NCBI RefSeq assembly: GCF_900233005.1
Contig: NZ_LT960611.1
Span: forward strand, 1,054,001 to 1,118,000
Source: Vibrio tapetis subsp. tapetis
GTDB taxonomy: Bacteria; Pseudomonadota; Gammaproteobacteria; Enterobacterales; Vibrionaceae
DNA length: 64,000 nt
Reading direction: 5' to 3'
Shown here one piece after another: positions 39,192 through 47,438 of this stretch. Made by a program: the position numbers and the translations under genes. The stretch's first letter is position 1, and each line of letters starts with the position of its first letter. The notes beneath the pieces were generated by a model, which did not search any database, was not told where the DNA came from, and saw nothing but the letters and a program-made list of their open reading frames with translations.

Positions 39192-39602
39192 ATGAACATC
39201 CTACCGCTTTCTCCATCCAGTATTTCTTGCTCACTCACTTCATGGGAATCGCCTGCTGCGGAGTATGTTGAGCTTGGAGTGTCATTAGATTCTATCTTAG
39301 TCAATAACCCTAATGCGACGTATCTGGCTTATGCCAACGGAGATTCAATGGAAAAAATTGGTATATTCAACGGCGACTTATTGGTCATCGACAGAAAGCC
39401 GCAAGCACAGCACTTAGATACCGTAATTGTCAGCTTAAATGGTGCATTCATGTGTAAAATTCTTGATGTACACAACAGACTTTTGCTGTCAGCAAATCCT
39501 AACCACCAACCTATTGATATTCATCCTGAGGATGCCTTTGCGATTGAGGGCGTTGTGATACGTTCCATTCGTTTACATAAACCCTTACCTGATTTTATAT
39601 AA
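39192..39602 (+). CDS. umuD: UmuD-like SOS mutagenesis peptidase
   Basis: This 136-residue S24 LexA-like protein has catalytic Ser52 in ANGDSMEKIGIFNGD and Lys89 in GAFMCKILD. It resembles the RumA/UmuD group. Self-cleavage normally cuts Cys-Gly or Ala-Gly shortly before a SPAADYV segment. Here the aligned dipeptide in LTSWESPAAEYV is Thr16-Ser17, so processing may be altered. ATG at 39192 lies after the LexA box; an ATG at 39132 would precede the box and is rejected. The stop overlaps the umuC start by 1 bp. Confidence 0.92.
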   Translation: MNILPLSPSSISCSLTSWESPAAEYVELGVSLDSILVNNPNATYLAYANGDSMEKIGIFNGDLLVIDRKPQAQHLDTVIVSLNGAFMCKILDVHNRLLLSANPNHQPIDIHPEDAFAIEGVVIRSIRLHKPLPDFI

Positions 39603-40858
39603 TGTTCGCTCTCATAGATTGCAATGCCATGTATGTCGCTTGTGAACAAGTCTTTCGACCAGATTTACGTCTCCTACCATGCATAGTGCTCTCAAACAAT
39701 GATGGTGCAGTGGTGGCAGCCAATCGACTAGCAAAAGAAGCTGGTATTAAGAAATTTGAGCCATATTTCAAGCAAAAACGGCTCATCGAACAGCGTGGTA
39801 TAAATGTCTTCTCATCAAATTACGCTTTATACGCAGATCTATCAGCAAAAATGATGGCAACAATTACTGCTTTCGCACCAAGAAGCCATATTTACTCAAT
39901 AGATGAATGCTTTTTAGATATCAGTCGTTTATCCCATCTTGAACCAGACTTAACCTCATTCGGTCAACGAATTCGACAAACCGTTTGGAAAGAATGTCGG
40001 CTTCCTGTTTGCTTTGGCGCAGGTGATACATTAACTCTCTCAAAAATTGCAAACAGAGTCGCGAAAGTTGATAAACGCCTCAATGGCGTTTGTATCATTG
40101 ACTCTGAAGAACAACGTCAACAATACCTAGCATCCCAGCCTGTATCAGAAGTTTGGGGCGTTGGAAGGCGATTGACACAACGTATGAAGTTGATGGGTAT
40201 TGAAACAGCTCTGGATTTAGCGAATTTAAGCCCTGAAAAAGCAAGATGCTCTTTCAATGTAGAAATTGAGCGGACAGTTCGTGAGTTGAATGGTCAGCCC
40301 TGTAAAGTTTGGGACGAATGCAGAGCGGATAAACAACAAATATTTAGCACCCGCAGTGTCGGTAACCGAATAACGGAACTCGAAGAACTAAAACAAGCTC
40401 TAGCTTTTCACGCCGCCACCGTTGCAAGAAAAGCACGCAGCCAAAAAAGTTCATCTTCAGTGCTCATGGCTTTTGCTAACAGCTCCCCTTTCGATGATGT
40501 TCCACAAAGCTTTAAAGAGACTTGTTCATTCGAATACCCAACCAACGACACCGCTAAACTAACTAAGGCCGTTACATTGATGGCAAAGAGGTTGTACAAA
40601 CCTGGGGTCAATTATTACAAAATTGGCGTAGGAGCACTGAACTTAGTATCTGATAGACAGCGTCAACATGACTTATTCTCTGAGCCTGAAAACCCTGTAC
40701 TGATGCAGGCTTTGGATAAGCTGAATCATAAATTGGGAAGAGATGTCATATTTCTTGCGGCTCAAGGAACTACGCATGACTGGGCAATGAAACGTAATTT
40801 TTTATCGCCTCAATACACTACGAGATTAAAAGACCTACCCCGAGTGCTTTGTGAATAA
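39602..40858 (+). CDS. umuC: Error-prone DNA polymerase V catalytic subunit UmuC
   Basis: This 418-residue Y-family polymerase has the catalytic acidic motifs MFALIDCNAMYVACEQVF and YSIDECFLDIS, the helix-hairpin-helix VWGVGRRLTQRMKLMG, a little-finger domain and the UmuC-specific C-terminal tail. With processed UmuD it carries out translesion synthesis. Such SOS-inducible pairs are common on plasmids and islands. Here it is the first operon of the accessory region. Confidence 0.96.
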   Translation: MFALIDCNAMYVACEQVFRPDLRLLPCIVLSNNDGAVVAANRLAKEAGIKKFEPYFKQKRLIEQRGINVFSSNYALYADLSAKMMATITAFAPRSHIYSIDECFLDISRLSHLEPDLTSFGQRIRQTVWKECRLPVCFGAGDTLTLSKIANRVAKVDKRLNGVCIIDSEEQRQQYLASQPVSEVWGVGRRLTQRMKLMGIETALDLANLSPEKARCSFNVEIERTVRELNGQPCKVWDECRADKQQIFSTRSVGNRITELEELKQALAFHAATVARKARSQKSSSSVLMAFANSSPFDDVPQSFKETCSFEYPTNDTAKLTKAVTLMAKRLYKPGVNYYKIGVGALNLVSDRQRQHDLFSEPENPVLMQALDKLNHKLGRDVIFLAAQGTTHDWAMKRNFLSPQYTTRLKDLPRVLCE

Positions 40859-40983
40859 ACACTCCATAGCATCCAAACCTACCTTTGGATCACATTCGAG
40901 CATTTACGAACCACATTTTTGAGAAGAATATGCAAGGTTTAGAGCTGATATCGAAAGCAAGCTAGTCTGCTAGCTAAATCAGC

Positions 40984-41004
40984 TAAACTGAAGCTCAGTT
41001 TTTT
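40984..41004 (+). terminator. Possible terminator after umuC
   Basis: AACTGA-AGC-TCAGTT followed by TTTT lies about 125 bp after the umuC stop. The stem is short. Confidence 0.4.
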
Positions 41005-41093
41005 GAAGATTAGTTGAACAAAATCGGCCTACTAGCATCAAGCAGAAATGTGTAGGCATTGAGTACTGAGAAAGACTTTTAGCTATAGAAAAG

Positions 41094-41225
41094 CTAAATT
41101 TTTCGCTCTCTCTTATTCGACATCGCTTTTTTTGTTACGTATATCAACGTACCAATAATCCCTGTGAACATCCCTAACCCAACTCCAGTTAAGAGTGCAA
41201 AGTTACTGTTGATAAAGTCAATCAT
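41094..41225 (-). CDS. Small 43-residue single-helix membrane protein
   Basis: ATG at 41225 follows a good ribosome site (AAGGAATGACTC). The peptide begins MIDFINSNFALLTGVGLGMF, continues TGIIGTLIYVTKKAMSNKRE and ends RKI. It has one glycine-rich membrane helix (about 8-31) and a basic tail. I do not recognise a family. It lies alone between umuC and the CHAT gene, on the CHAT strand but separated from that gene's 3' end by about 350 bp. Confidence 0.6.
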   Translation of the reverse strand: MIDFINSNFALLTGVGLGMFTGIIGTLIYVTKKAMSNKRERKI

Positions 41226-41390
41226 GAGTCATTCCTTGAGAAACGGTTCGTCGTCTAAAGCATACATCAATTGAATCCGAATTCAATATGTCGCACTACC
41301 TCCGTTGAAGAAGCAGTATGAAAGAGGAGACCTAGCAAGAATTAAGATACTACAGAATCCCTTGGTGATCACAACATTGCCATGATATCG

Positions 41391-41437
41391 CTGACACACT
41401 TCTGGACAGAAGTGTGTCAGCGGTTTTGCTAATTTAG
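41391..41437. repeat. CTCTGGACA repeat, copy 1, with perfect hairpin
   Basis: CTGACACACTTCTG and CAGAAGTGTGTCAG form a perfect 14-bp stem around GA (41391-41420), followed by CGGTTTTGCTAATTTAG. Related segments with ACACCTCTGGACAAAA ending in AAATTAG occur at 55451-55497 and 61265-61312. All three are at edges of gene blocks. Confidence 0.65.
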
Positions 41438-41531
41438 TCTGTTACGGATAATTTTTAGTAGTCTATATAGTCTTATCACGACAGCGGTCGCCTTGAGAAA
41501 CTCATAGAGGCATCGGGCTTGTTCAACAATC

Positions 41532-41563
41532 GGATTAAGTGCTGACTTCGCAGCGCTTAATCC
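41532..41563. terminator. Strong hairpin at the 3' end of the CHAT gene
   Basis: GGATTAAGTGCTG and CAGCGCTTAATCC pair over 13 bp with one T/G wobble and a 6-nt loop. It begins 8 bp past the CHAT stop. No clear T tract follows, so termination is plausible but unproved. I considered an integron attC site and did not find matching core sites. Confidence 0.45.
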
Positions 41564-41570
41564 TTATTTG

Positions 41571-44017
41571 TTAGTTGCTGATGAGCCTATCATTCCCAAA
41601 CAGGTGCATTGCAGTAGATGCCCCTGGACTTATATAAATAGATTCAACATACAAATTAGCTTTGTTGACTGAATAAGAAATATTGTAACCATTTTCCATA
41701 TTTCTAATAAACTCTTTCAGCCAGATCCCAGGAATAGATACATTTAAACTCCAACTCGGAGAAATGACAGCCTCATACCCTTCCTGTAACAGTTTTTTAA
41801 CTAAGGTGTGTGTGCTATTCGAATAGTAGTTCTCAACAATACTTCCAGCGTGGCAAACAAACATAATAGCGACTTTTCCAGAACCAAAAATGTTATCTAT
41901 GTTATATGCTTTCCCATCTGATGGGTATAAACCACGAAATCCTGAATTACCATCACGCCCCCCATGTGATATAAAAACATTAATATCTGAACTAGGGTTA
42001 GGAATTAAACCTTCTTCATATATAACATTAGTATCGCCTAAATTTTCTTTGATTTTTGAAAAAGCAATAGAAATAGCAGTATCACCTTCAACTATAGGTG
42101 CCCAAACATTTATTTTCTGTAGATCAATTTTATTATTTGCATACGTTAAGTAATTATCAAATGATAATGGCGATGATATTGATTGTTTTAACCCTAAAAT
42201 ATCTCCATCAACTTTTATTAAATTATGAGGAAAGGAAGAAAATCCCACGTCACTAAAAACAACTATATTACTAGAGGAAATTGGAATATTAAAATTAGGT
42301 AATCTTTTAACTATAGAATCTTTTTCTTTTAGCCAGATGTCTTCTCTAGTTACAAAAGGGCTACCAGTTATAGGCGAATCATTAAAAGCCAACTCTTGTT
42401 GGTAATTTTTAACCCACTCATTAATTTCCTTTTTATTTGTAGATTCAATGTAATCACAAAACGTGAATCCACCATTCTCAAAAACAACAGCGTACACTCG
42501 ATCATTATTAAACCCAAGCCATAAAAATTGAGAATTAATTACTGACAATCTATCAGAAATGTAAGTTAAAAATTTTCTAAACCTTAATGAATTTTTACTT
42601 TCTAGATTAAAAGTTTGATGGATTGTTCCACTAACAGAATCTATAGGATTACCGACAAAACCAACACCTGCATCTGAATTTAATTGATGTCCCAATAAAA
42701 CGCCTTCAATGTCAGATTTATTAAATGCACTTTCAATCACTCGATTAGCCGTAACGATTAACTGATTTACTTCATGGACATAGTCTGCCTTATTCCTTGT
42801 GCGAGATAGGTTAACAAGCCCTTCAATCAAGGCAGCTTTCCCTTCTGAGTTCCCCTTTAAAATCTTCGCTCTAAGGCCTTGAATTTCTTGGCTTGTAAGT
42901 TTAGATTCAACTATAGATTCAAATTCTATAATATTTTTTGTTGTTTTATACTCTTGATTGAAGAGTGTATTCATATTACAAATTAGTGCGTACCATGGTA
43001 TCAAGGAGGACTTGCCAAATTCTAATATTTTATCTTTATTTTCACCAAGATATCGTTCAGTGTCTTTAACAACGCTTGAATTATTTTCCATTATTTGCAT
43101 GTAAAAATTAGCAAGATCTAGCTTTTGTTTATTATATTCATCGAGATTTAGATCTGATATATATCTTTTGTATATACTTCTTGCCAATTCGAAAAACTGA
43201 AAAGTTCTTAAGGCTAAAAATATTGTAATATAAGCCTTTTCCATAAATTCTGCACAAATAGATTCTTCATTGCACAGTGACGTAAAAAGTAGACAACCAT
43301 TTAATAGTGAATCTATAACATTAGTCTGGCTAGTATAAATAGAAAATCTAGCGTAATGACCATAATACAAAACGTCATCAGCATGAGAGCAAATCAATGC
43401 CTCATCTGCATAATCACGGGCTTCTTGGTATAAGCCATCTCTATTCATTCGTTCCAAAATAGAACTAAACTGTATAAAAAACTCGTGTTGACAATCATAT
43501 TTTTTTGATAGGACTTTAGATATCCCTAGGCAAATAGCTCTTGGAGGCATCTCTGCATTTAGTTCACTAACATCTATTGGTTCACTAACATACTTATCCA
43601 GCATAGATCTTGTGCAACAATATATATTTAATTTCTCACTTTCATCTAAATATGGTAGTTTAAAATTTAGTATTCTTATACCTTTTTTTTCACACGTTCC
43701 AAAACACCTTTTAAAAAAGCTTATGAATAGTTCCATATCAATTTCATGTGATACATTGCTTCCTTTATAATTAGGTTTATAGCTAACAGCTTCGACCTTA
43801 TTAAGAAGCAACATCAGTAAATAAGGGACAGAGTTAGAACCTATCTCATGAAGTTCATGTGATAAGTTAGCAGACATTTGTCTTAAATCATCAACTTCTG
43901 ATCCATTAATTAAATATAATATTTCATCTATTTTTTTAGTATATCTTCATCAACGTCGTTACCTAACGACACCTTCTCAAGAAATAATTTTTTTAACTCT
44001 ATAATTTTTTGATTCAT
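41571..44017 (-). CDS. CHAT-domain caspase-like protein, -1 frameshift at A_AAA_AAA
   Basis: The C-terminal domain has the CHAT (caspase HetF-associated) His-Cys dyad: NVFISHGGRDG (His638 counted from the internal Met at 43877) and IMFVCHAGS (Cys675). About 600 residues of helical, TPR-like sequence precede it. Translation probably begins at ATG 44017, with an AGGTAG site. The first frame (MNQKIIELKKLFLEKVSLGN...ILKK) ends at TAG (43928-43930) right after A_AAA_AAA. A -1 slip continues IDEILYLINGSEVDDLRQ into MSANLSHEL, giving 815 residues. Alternatively, translation starts at 43877 without a good ribosome site, giving 768. CHAT proteases are effectors or processors in several antiviral systems. 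No obvious partner such as a gasdermin is adjacent. Confidence 0.8.
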
Positions 44018-44073
44018 TCTACTACCTATCTTTATTTTTATTAAATTCTAACCAACCATTAAGAACAGAAAAC

Positions 44074-44190
44074 ATGATGACTAATATTGAAACCTTAGCA
44101 ACTAACGATTTATCTGCGGATCAATTCCGTATATTAAACTATGGAATCGAATGCGTATCAACCCAAAGTAAAGTTTATACAGAACTATAG
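44074..44190 (+). CDS. Possible 38-residue ORF or gene remnant
   Basis: ATG at 44074 follows AAGAACAGAA. The peptide is MMTNIETLATNDLSADQFRI then LNYGIECVSTQSKVYTEL. It reads like the start of a real protein and may be a truncated gene, but I do not recognise it. It is divergent from the CHAT gene. Confidence 0.35.
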   Translation: MMTNIETLATNDLSADQFRILNYGIECVSTQSKVYTEL

Positions 44191-44248
44191 AGCATCATCG
44201 TTATTGGAGATGCTTACTATTAGGTTTAGTAATGTCTTCTTTAGTGGT

Positions 44249-44277
44249 CGAAACAAACTTTGGGGCAATTCCGTGTT
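44249..44277. repeat. GGGGCAAT dispersed repeat, copy 1
   Basis: CGAAACAAACTTTGGGGCAA and the next 9 bp (TTCCGTGTT) match 56885-56913 at 25 of 29 positions and more loosely 60220-60248. It lies in the 450-bp gene-free stretch between the small ORF and the 154-residue protein gene. Confidence 0.65.
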
Positions 44278-44400
44278 GAACGAAGCTGTTCTGTGGTAGA
44301 AAAAACATGAAGCGCCAGCTAGAATTTTACTGAATAAATTTCATGTGCAGTTCTCCCTATTATTATATATCCCTAACTAAGCTGCACATGGACTTGATAT

Positions 44401-44437
44401 GCTCTGCTTGCAGAGCCTAAGGGCTTGCACAGCAAGC
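44401..44437. repeat. Twin-hairpin repeat, copy 2
   Basis: GCTCTGC-TT-GCAGAGC is followed after 6 bp by GCTTGC-ACA-GCAAGC. The downstream AATTTCAAAGTG also matches the 55-kb copy (AATATCAAATGC). Confidence 0.65.
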
Positions 44438-44643
44438 AATTTCAAAGTGTAGGTTTTCAGTGATACCGATCGCTCCAGGAAAGACTGCAAAAACGCTCCT
44501 AAATAATTTAATTGAAGATGTGTAGTTAACAATCGAACTTACTCATAATATGAACATCAATTACGGCCTAGATTGATAGGGCAAAATTTTACGGATGATC
44601 AACTTTAGATAACTTCTCAGCCCTCACTTAAAGACATCCTATT

Positions 44644-45108
44644 TCAAGTTTTTAAAGCTATAGTCGACTTGTAGAATGGTGCTGAATAGGTAAGGAAAAT
44701 TTCGTTGTATTGATCTTGACTATCGAGCACAAAAGTGGCTCGAACATGGTCAACGTTGTATGTGGTAAGAACAGACCGTAACCAACCCGCGAGCGAATTA
44801 TCTAAAAGTATCTGACAATTTACAAACCAAACCCAAGTGGGTTGGTTACCGCGAATAATATCAATTATCTGAGATTCATCTCTATAATTTTCACCAAGTA
44901 AGCAAAGATCAACGTAGATAGTTTTAGCACCCAATTCATGATTTATGTGATTGTATACCTCTCGAACCTCTTCGTCGCATTCGTCAGAAAATGCATGAAA
45001 TCGCATCATTCCTAACTGCCAAACCCCGTGAATGAATCGCTCAGGAGTACCAATCGATTTACTAACAAAATCAGGGTTAAATGGCCGCGGGGTTGCATTA
45101 TGTTTCAT
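44644..45108 (-). CDS. Unknown 154-residue protein, candidate toxin partner of the DUF2384-type gene
   Basis: I do not recognise this protein. It is soluble, with no signal or membrane segment, and has an alpha/beta pattern: KTIYVDLCLLGENYRDESQI, TWVWFVNCQILLDNSLAGWL, RATFVLDSQDQYNEIFLTYS. It lies 57 bp downstream of a DUF2384-type (MbcA/ParS/Xre) antitoxin-like gene on the same strand. The usual partner of that domain is a RES-domain toxin. RES signature residues are not apparent here, so this may be a different toxin or a helper. The pairing is inferred from position only. Confidence 0.6.
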   Translation of the reverse strand: MKHNATPRPFNPDFVSKSIGTPERFIHGVWQLGMMRFHAFSDECDEEVREVYNHINHELGAKTIYVDLCLLGENYRDESQIIDIIRGNQPTWVWFVNCQILLDNSLAGWLRSVLTTYNVDHVRATFVLDSQDQYNEIFLTYSAPFYKSTIALKT

Positions 45109-45165
45109 CCGTTACTTCTCTCACGGTTAACCAAAATACAGGTAACTCTGCACTACGCAGAATCA

Positions 45166-45381
45166 TTAAGAGAAGTCACCTCTTTCAATACGTTCAAGCA
45201 TTTCCAAGACCAGTTCAGGTTCAGTAGTTAAACAATCACGAGGTGTTCGGCCAGATAGTGGGACTTTTGGGTTATTAATCCACTCTAGGGCTAGCTCTGG
45301 TGAGTCGAATAACCTGTCTAACGCTGCTCTAATGACTTCATGCTCTTCTAGTAACTTTTCTAGTTCATGTTTATCCGTCAT
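45166..45381 (-). CDS. Small DUF2384-type (MbcA/ParS/Xre antitoxin C-terminal) protein
   Basis: The 71-residue product has a short helical start (MTDKHELEKLLEEHEVIRAA) and then the MbcA/ParS/Xre toxin-binding domain: LFDSPELALEWINNPKVPLS, GRTPRDCLTTEPELVLEMLE, RIERGDFS. Full-length Xre-type antitoxins carry an N-terminal helix-turn-helix, which is absent here, so this is a minimal toxin-binding form. It probably pairs with the 154-residue product downstream. Confidence 0.75.
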   Translation of the reverse strand: MTDKHELEKLLEEHEVIRAALDRLFDSPELALEWINNPKVPLSGRTPRDCLTTEPELVLEMLERIERGDFS

Positions 45382-45425
45382 AGCTTCTCCATATGCTACA
45401 TGTGATACTTTTACAGTAACCCATT

Positions 45426-46019
45426 CTAACTGTTTTGTATTACTCTCTTATTCCAATGTCGTTTAACTGTCGGTAGTGAAAGATTGGTTGCTGTGGCGAC
45501 TTTTGACTGACTAAGCCCTTGAGATTTCAGAGCTTGAACTCGCCTCGTAGTAGCTGTCGCTTCAGGCCGCCCTACTCGCTTACCTTCAGCCCTAGCACGA
45601 GCTTGACCTTCGATGGTACGTTCACGAATTCTATTTCGCTCAAATTCCGCAAATGCTGAGAACATTTGCAGCATTAGCCTCCCTTCTGAAGAACCAAGAT
45701 CCTGTATAGGCAAATCTAGAGAAATGGGAGTTACACCTTTCTCGATCAACATACTAATCGTACGTTGAACATCAATATTATCTCTACCCAGCCGATCCAG
45801 CTTTAAAACAATCAGGCTATCGCCAGTTTCTAACTTATGGTCGATTAAGGTTTTGAAAGCCTTCCTTTCGATAGCTGGGACAGAGCCAGATACCGTTTCA
45901 CTAATTATTCGATTCTGCTGGATTTCATATCCAGCACTTCGAATAGCAAGCACTTGGTTGTCAGTAGTCTGTTCACTTGTTGAAACACGGCAATAAGCAA
46001 ATATACGCCCAGTACTCAT
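45426..46019 (-). CDS. Serine site-specific recombinase (resolvase/invertase family)
   Basis: From ATG at 46019 this is a 198-residue small serine recombinase. The catalytic Ser13 is in IFAYCRVSTSEQTT, with GDSLIVLKLDRLGRDNIDV and AEFERNRIRERTIEGQ as further signatures. A C-terminal helix-turn-helix (LSQSKVATATNLSLPTVKRH) is present. An in-frame ATG at 46103 would add a hydrophobic stretch unlike the family and would run over the upstream repeats. Such enzymes resolve plasmid dimers or cointegrates, or invert DNA. Candidate binding repeats lie directly upstream. Confidence 0.92.
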   Translation of the reverse strand: MSTGRIFAYCRVSTSEQTTDNQVLAIRSAGYEIQQNRIISETVSGSVPAIERKAFKTLIDHKLETGDSLIVLKLDRLGRDNIDVQRTISMLIEKGVTPISLDLPIQDLGSSEGRLMLQMFSAFAEFERNRIRERTIEGQARARAEGKRVGRPEATATTRRVQALKSQGLSQSKVATATNLSLPTVKRHWNKRVIQNS

Positions 46020-46036
46020 TGTAGATCTCAATATTG

Positions 46037-46150
46037 GTATCATAACTAGTATCAACAATAACAAAGGTATCATAAATAAACAATACCCACTAAATGACAC
46101 CATGTCAGGTATATAATTAGTAGTATCAACAAACGAGTATTTGTTGATAC
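46037..46150. promoter_or_regulatory. Candidate res site/operator of the serine recombinase
   Basis: The 114 bp before the recombinase hold GGTATCATA twice (46037-46045, 46067-46075) and GTATCAACAAT at 46050. They also hold a perfect 11-bp inverted repeat, GTATCAACAAA (46123-46133) and TTTGTTGATAC (46140-46150), with a 6-bp spacer. Several related half-sites in a row next to a resolvase gene are how res sites are built. Function is inferred. Confidence 0.65.
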
Positions 46151-46685
46151 CACACTATACTTTTTTAACAAATATACTCTGCAAAGCAAGTATTACACCT
46201 AAAATAAACCATAAAAGATCAGCGATATTAAGCTAATTCCAAACCAAATGAGAATCACATTGAACTGAAGATGTATGTAAAGAGACCTAGAGGATGAGTG
46301 TAATAGTGCGTATTAAAGAAAATAGACATCATTATTCAAACTAAACACACCTTCTTCGTATATTTACAAACTAAATAAATACAATACATAGAGATACAAA
46401 CAGACGAAAGTTAATTTTGTATTACTACATACCATGAGATGATGAGTAATAAAATTAAAAACATAACATAAAATAAATGTTTACTTTATTTAAAAATGAA
46501 AATAATATAATTTTATAATCAAGAATAAATAGTTTCAGATAACGATAAATATAAAGTAACAAGCTGGTATCAAAAATTACTATTCGTCCCGAATAATTTT
46601 TAAAATGCTTCACTATGTTCAGTTACGCTAACCGACTTCGTCGTTATCGTTATTAGTAACAACACATAATAATAAGAACAATAAA
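46151..46685. other. AT-rich non-coding region before the mobilization genes, possible oriT
   Basis: These 535 bp hold no gene. They are strongly A/T-rich, with poly-A/T tracts. Another GGTATCAAAAA half-site lies at 46566. Just before the MobC-like gene a small hairpin CGAC-TTC-GTCG (about 46632-46642) sits between GTTAC and GTAAC. The place between recombinase and relaxase genes is where an oriT or replication origin would be expected, but I see no recognised nic sequence. Confidence 0.35.
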
Positions 46686-47438
46686 ATGAATAAACAAAAA
46701 TCAGAAGAAGTGAAAAAATCACTCATAGCATACTCGTTACTAAATAGAAGTAAGCAAAAGACATTTATTAATTTAGTCAATGGAAAAGAAAGTTCTAAAG
46801 ATGACATTGGCATAATAGTAACTCAATTAACGCCTCCTTACTCTGAATGTAAAAAATTATATTCAGAATTGACTATCGAAAACTACAAGGCAATGATAAA
46901 CCTTGCAACCATCTCAATACACACTATCAATACAGCTGGCAGAAACAGAGAACAATGCCAAAAATTAGTAAGAAAAATCATGTCTTATTTCAAAGCGACA
47001 AGAAAAGATAGTAACCAATTATGCGTAAAAACCGTAAAGACACTTCTGACAGAGTCTGAATACGACAGTTTCATTAGTGCAATGAAAAGTTATAATTATA
47101 AAAACAAAAGCGCATTTTTGAGAGATCACGTCACTGATAACATAGAGGTAAAACCGAACAATGATCAAGAATCATATGAATATTTCAGAGTGACACAAAA
47201 CCTTGCATCACAACTAACAAACCTAATCAGTAACATAAAAAGCACTGATGACTTGAATGATGTAGATAATCTTTTTATGAAAGCAATTAATGAACTAGTA
47301 CAAAACATATTATTAACTCGAAATCTAGCGGTTAATAACCACAATCAGAAAACATCAAAATATCTCGCACTACATCATTTATCATCGGTTCAATTAAGAG
47401 CTTTATACCTTGAGAAGCTAGAGCAAGAAAATGAATAG
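46686..47438 (+). CDS. MobC-like mobilization accessory protein
   Basis: This 250-residue, Lys/Asn-rich protein has a segment SEYDSFISAMKSYNYKNKSA followed by FLRDHV. It resembles the relaxosome accessory proteins that bind oriT next to a relaxase. It overlaps the relaxase gene by 8 bp. Length and sequence are otherwise unlike well-known MobC proteins, so the call rests largely on context and that short segment. Confidence 0.5.
   Translation: MNKQKSEEVKKSLIAYSLLNRSKQKTFINLVNGKESSKDDIGIIVTQLTPPYSECKKLYSELTIENYKAMINLATISIHTINTAGRNREQCQKLVRKIMSYFKATRKDSNQLCVKTVKTLLTESEYDSFISAMKSYNYKNKSAFLRDHVTDNIEVKPNNDQESYEYFRVTQNLASQLTNLISNIKSTDDLNDVDNLFMKAINELVQNILLTRNLAVNNHNQKTSKYLALHHLSSVQLRALYLEKLEQENE

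Noticed and set aside
41532..41563. Integron attC site at the CHAT 3' end
   Set aside because: There is a strong palindrome, but complementary RYYYAAC and GTTRRRY core sites are not properly paired, genes run in both directions, and no integron integrase is seen.
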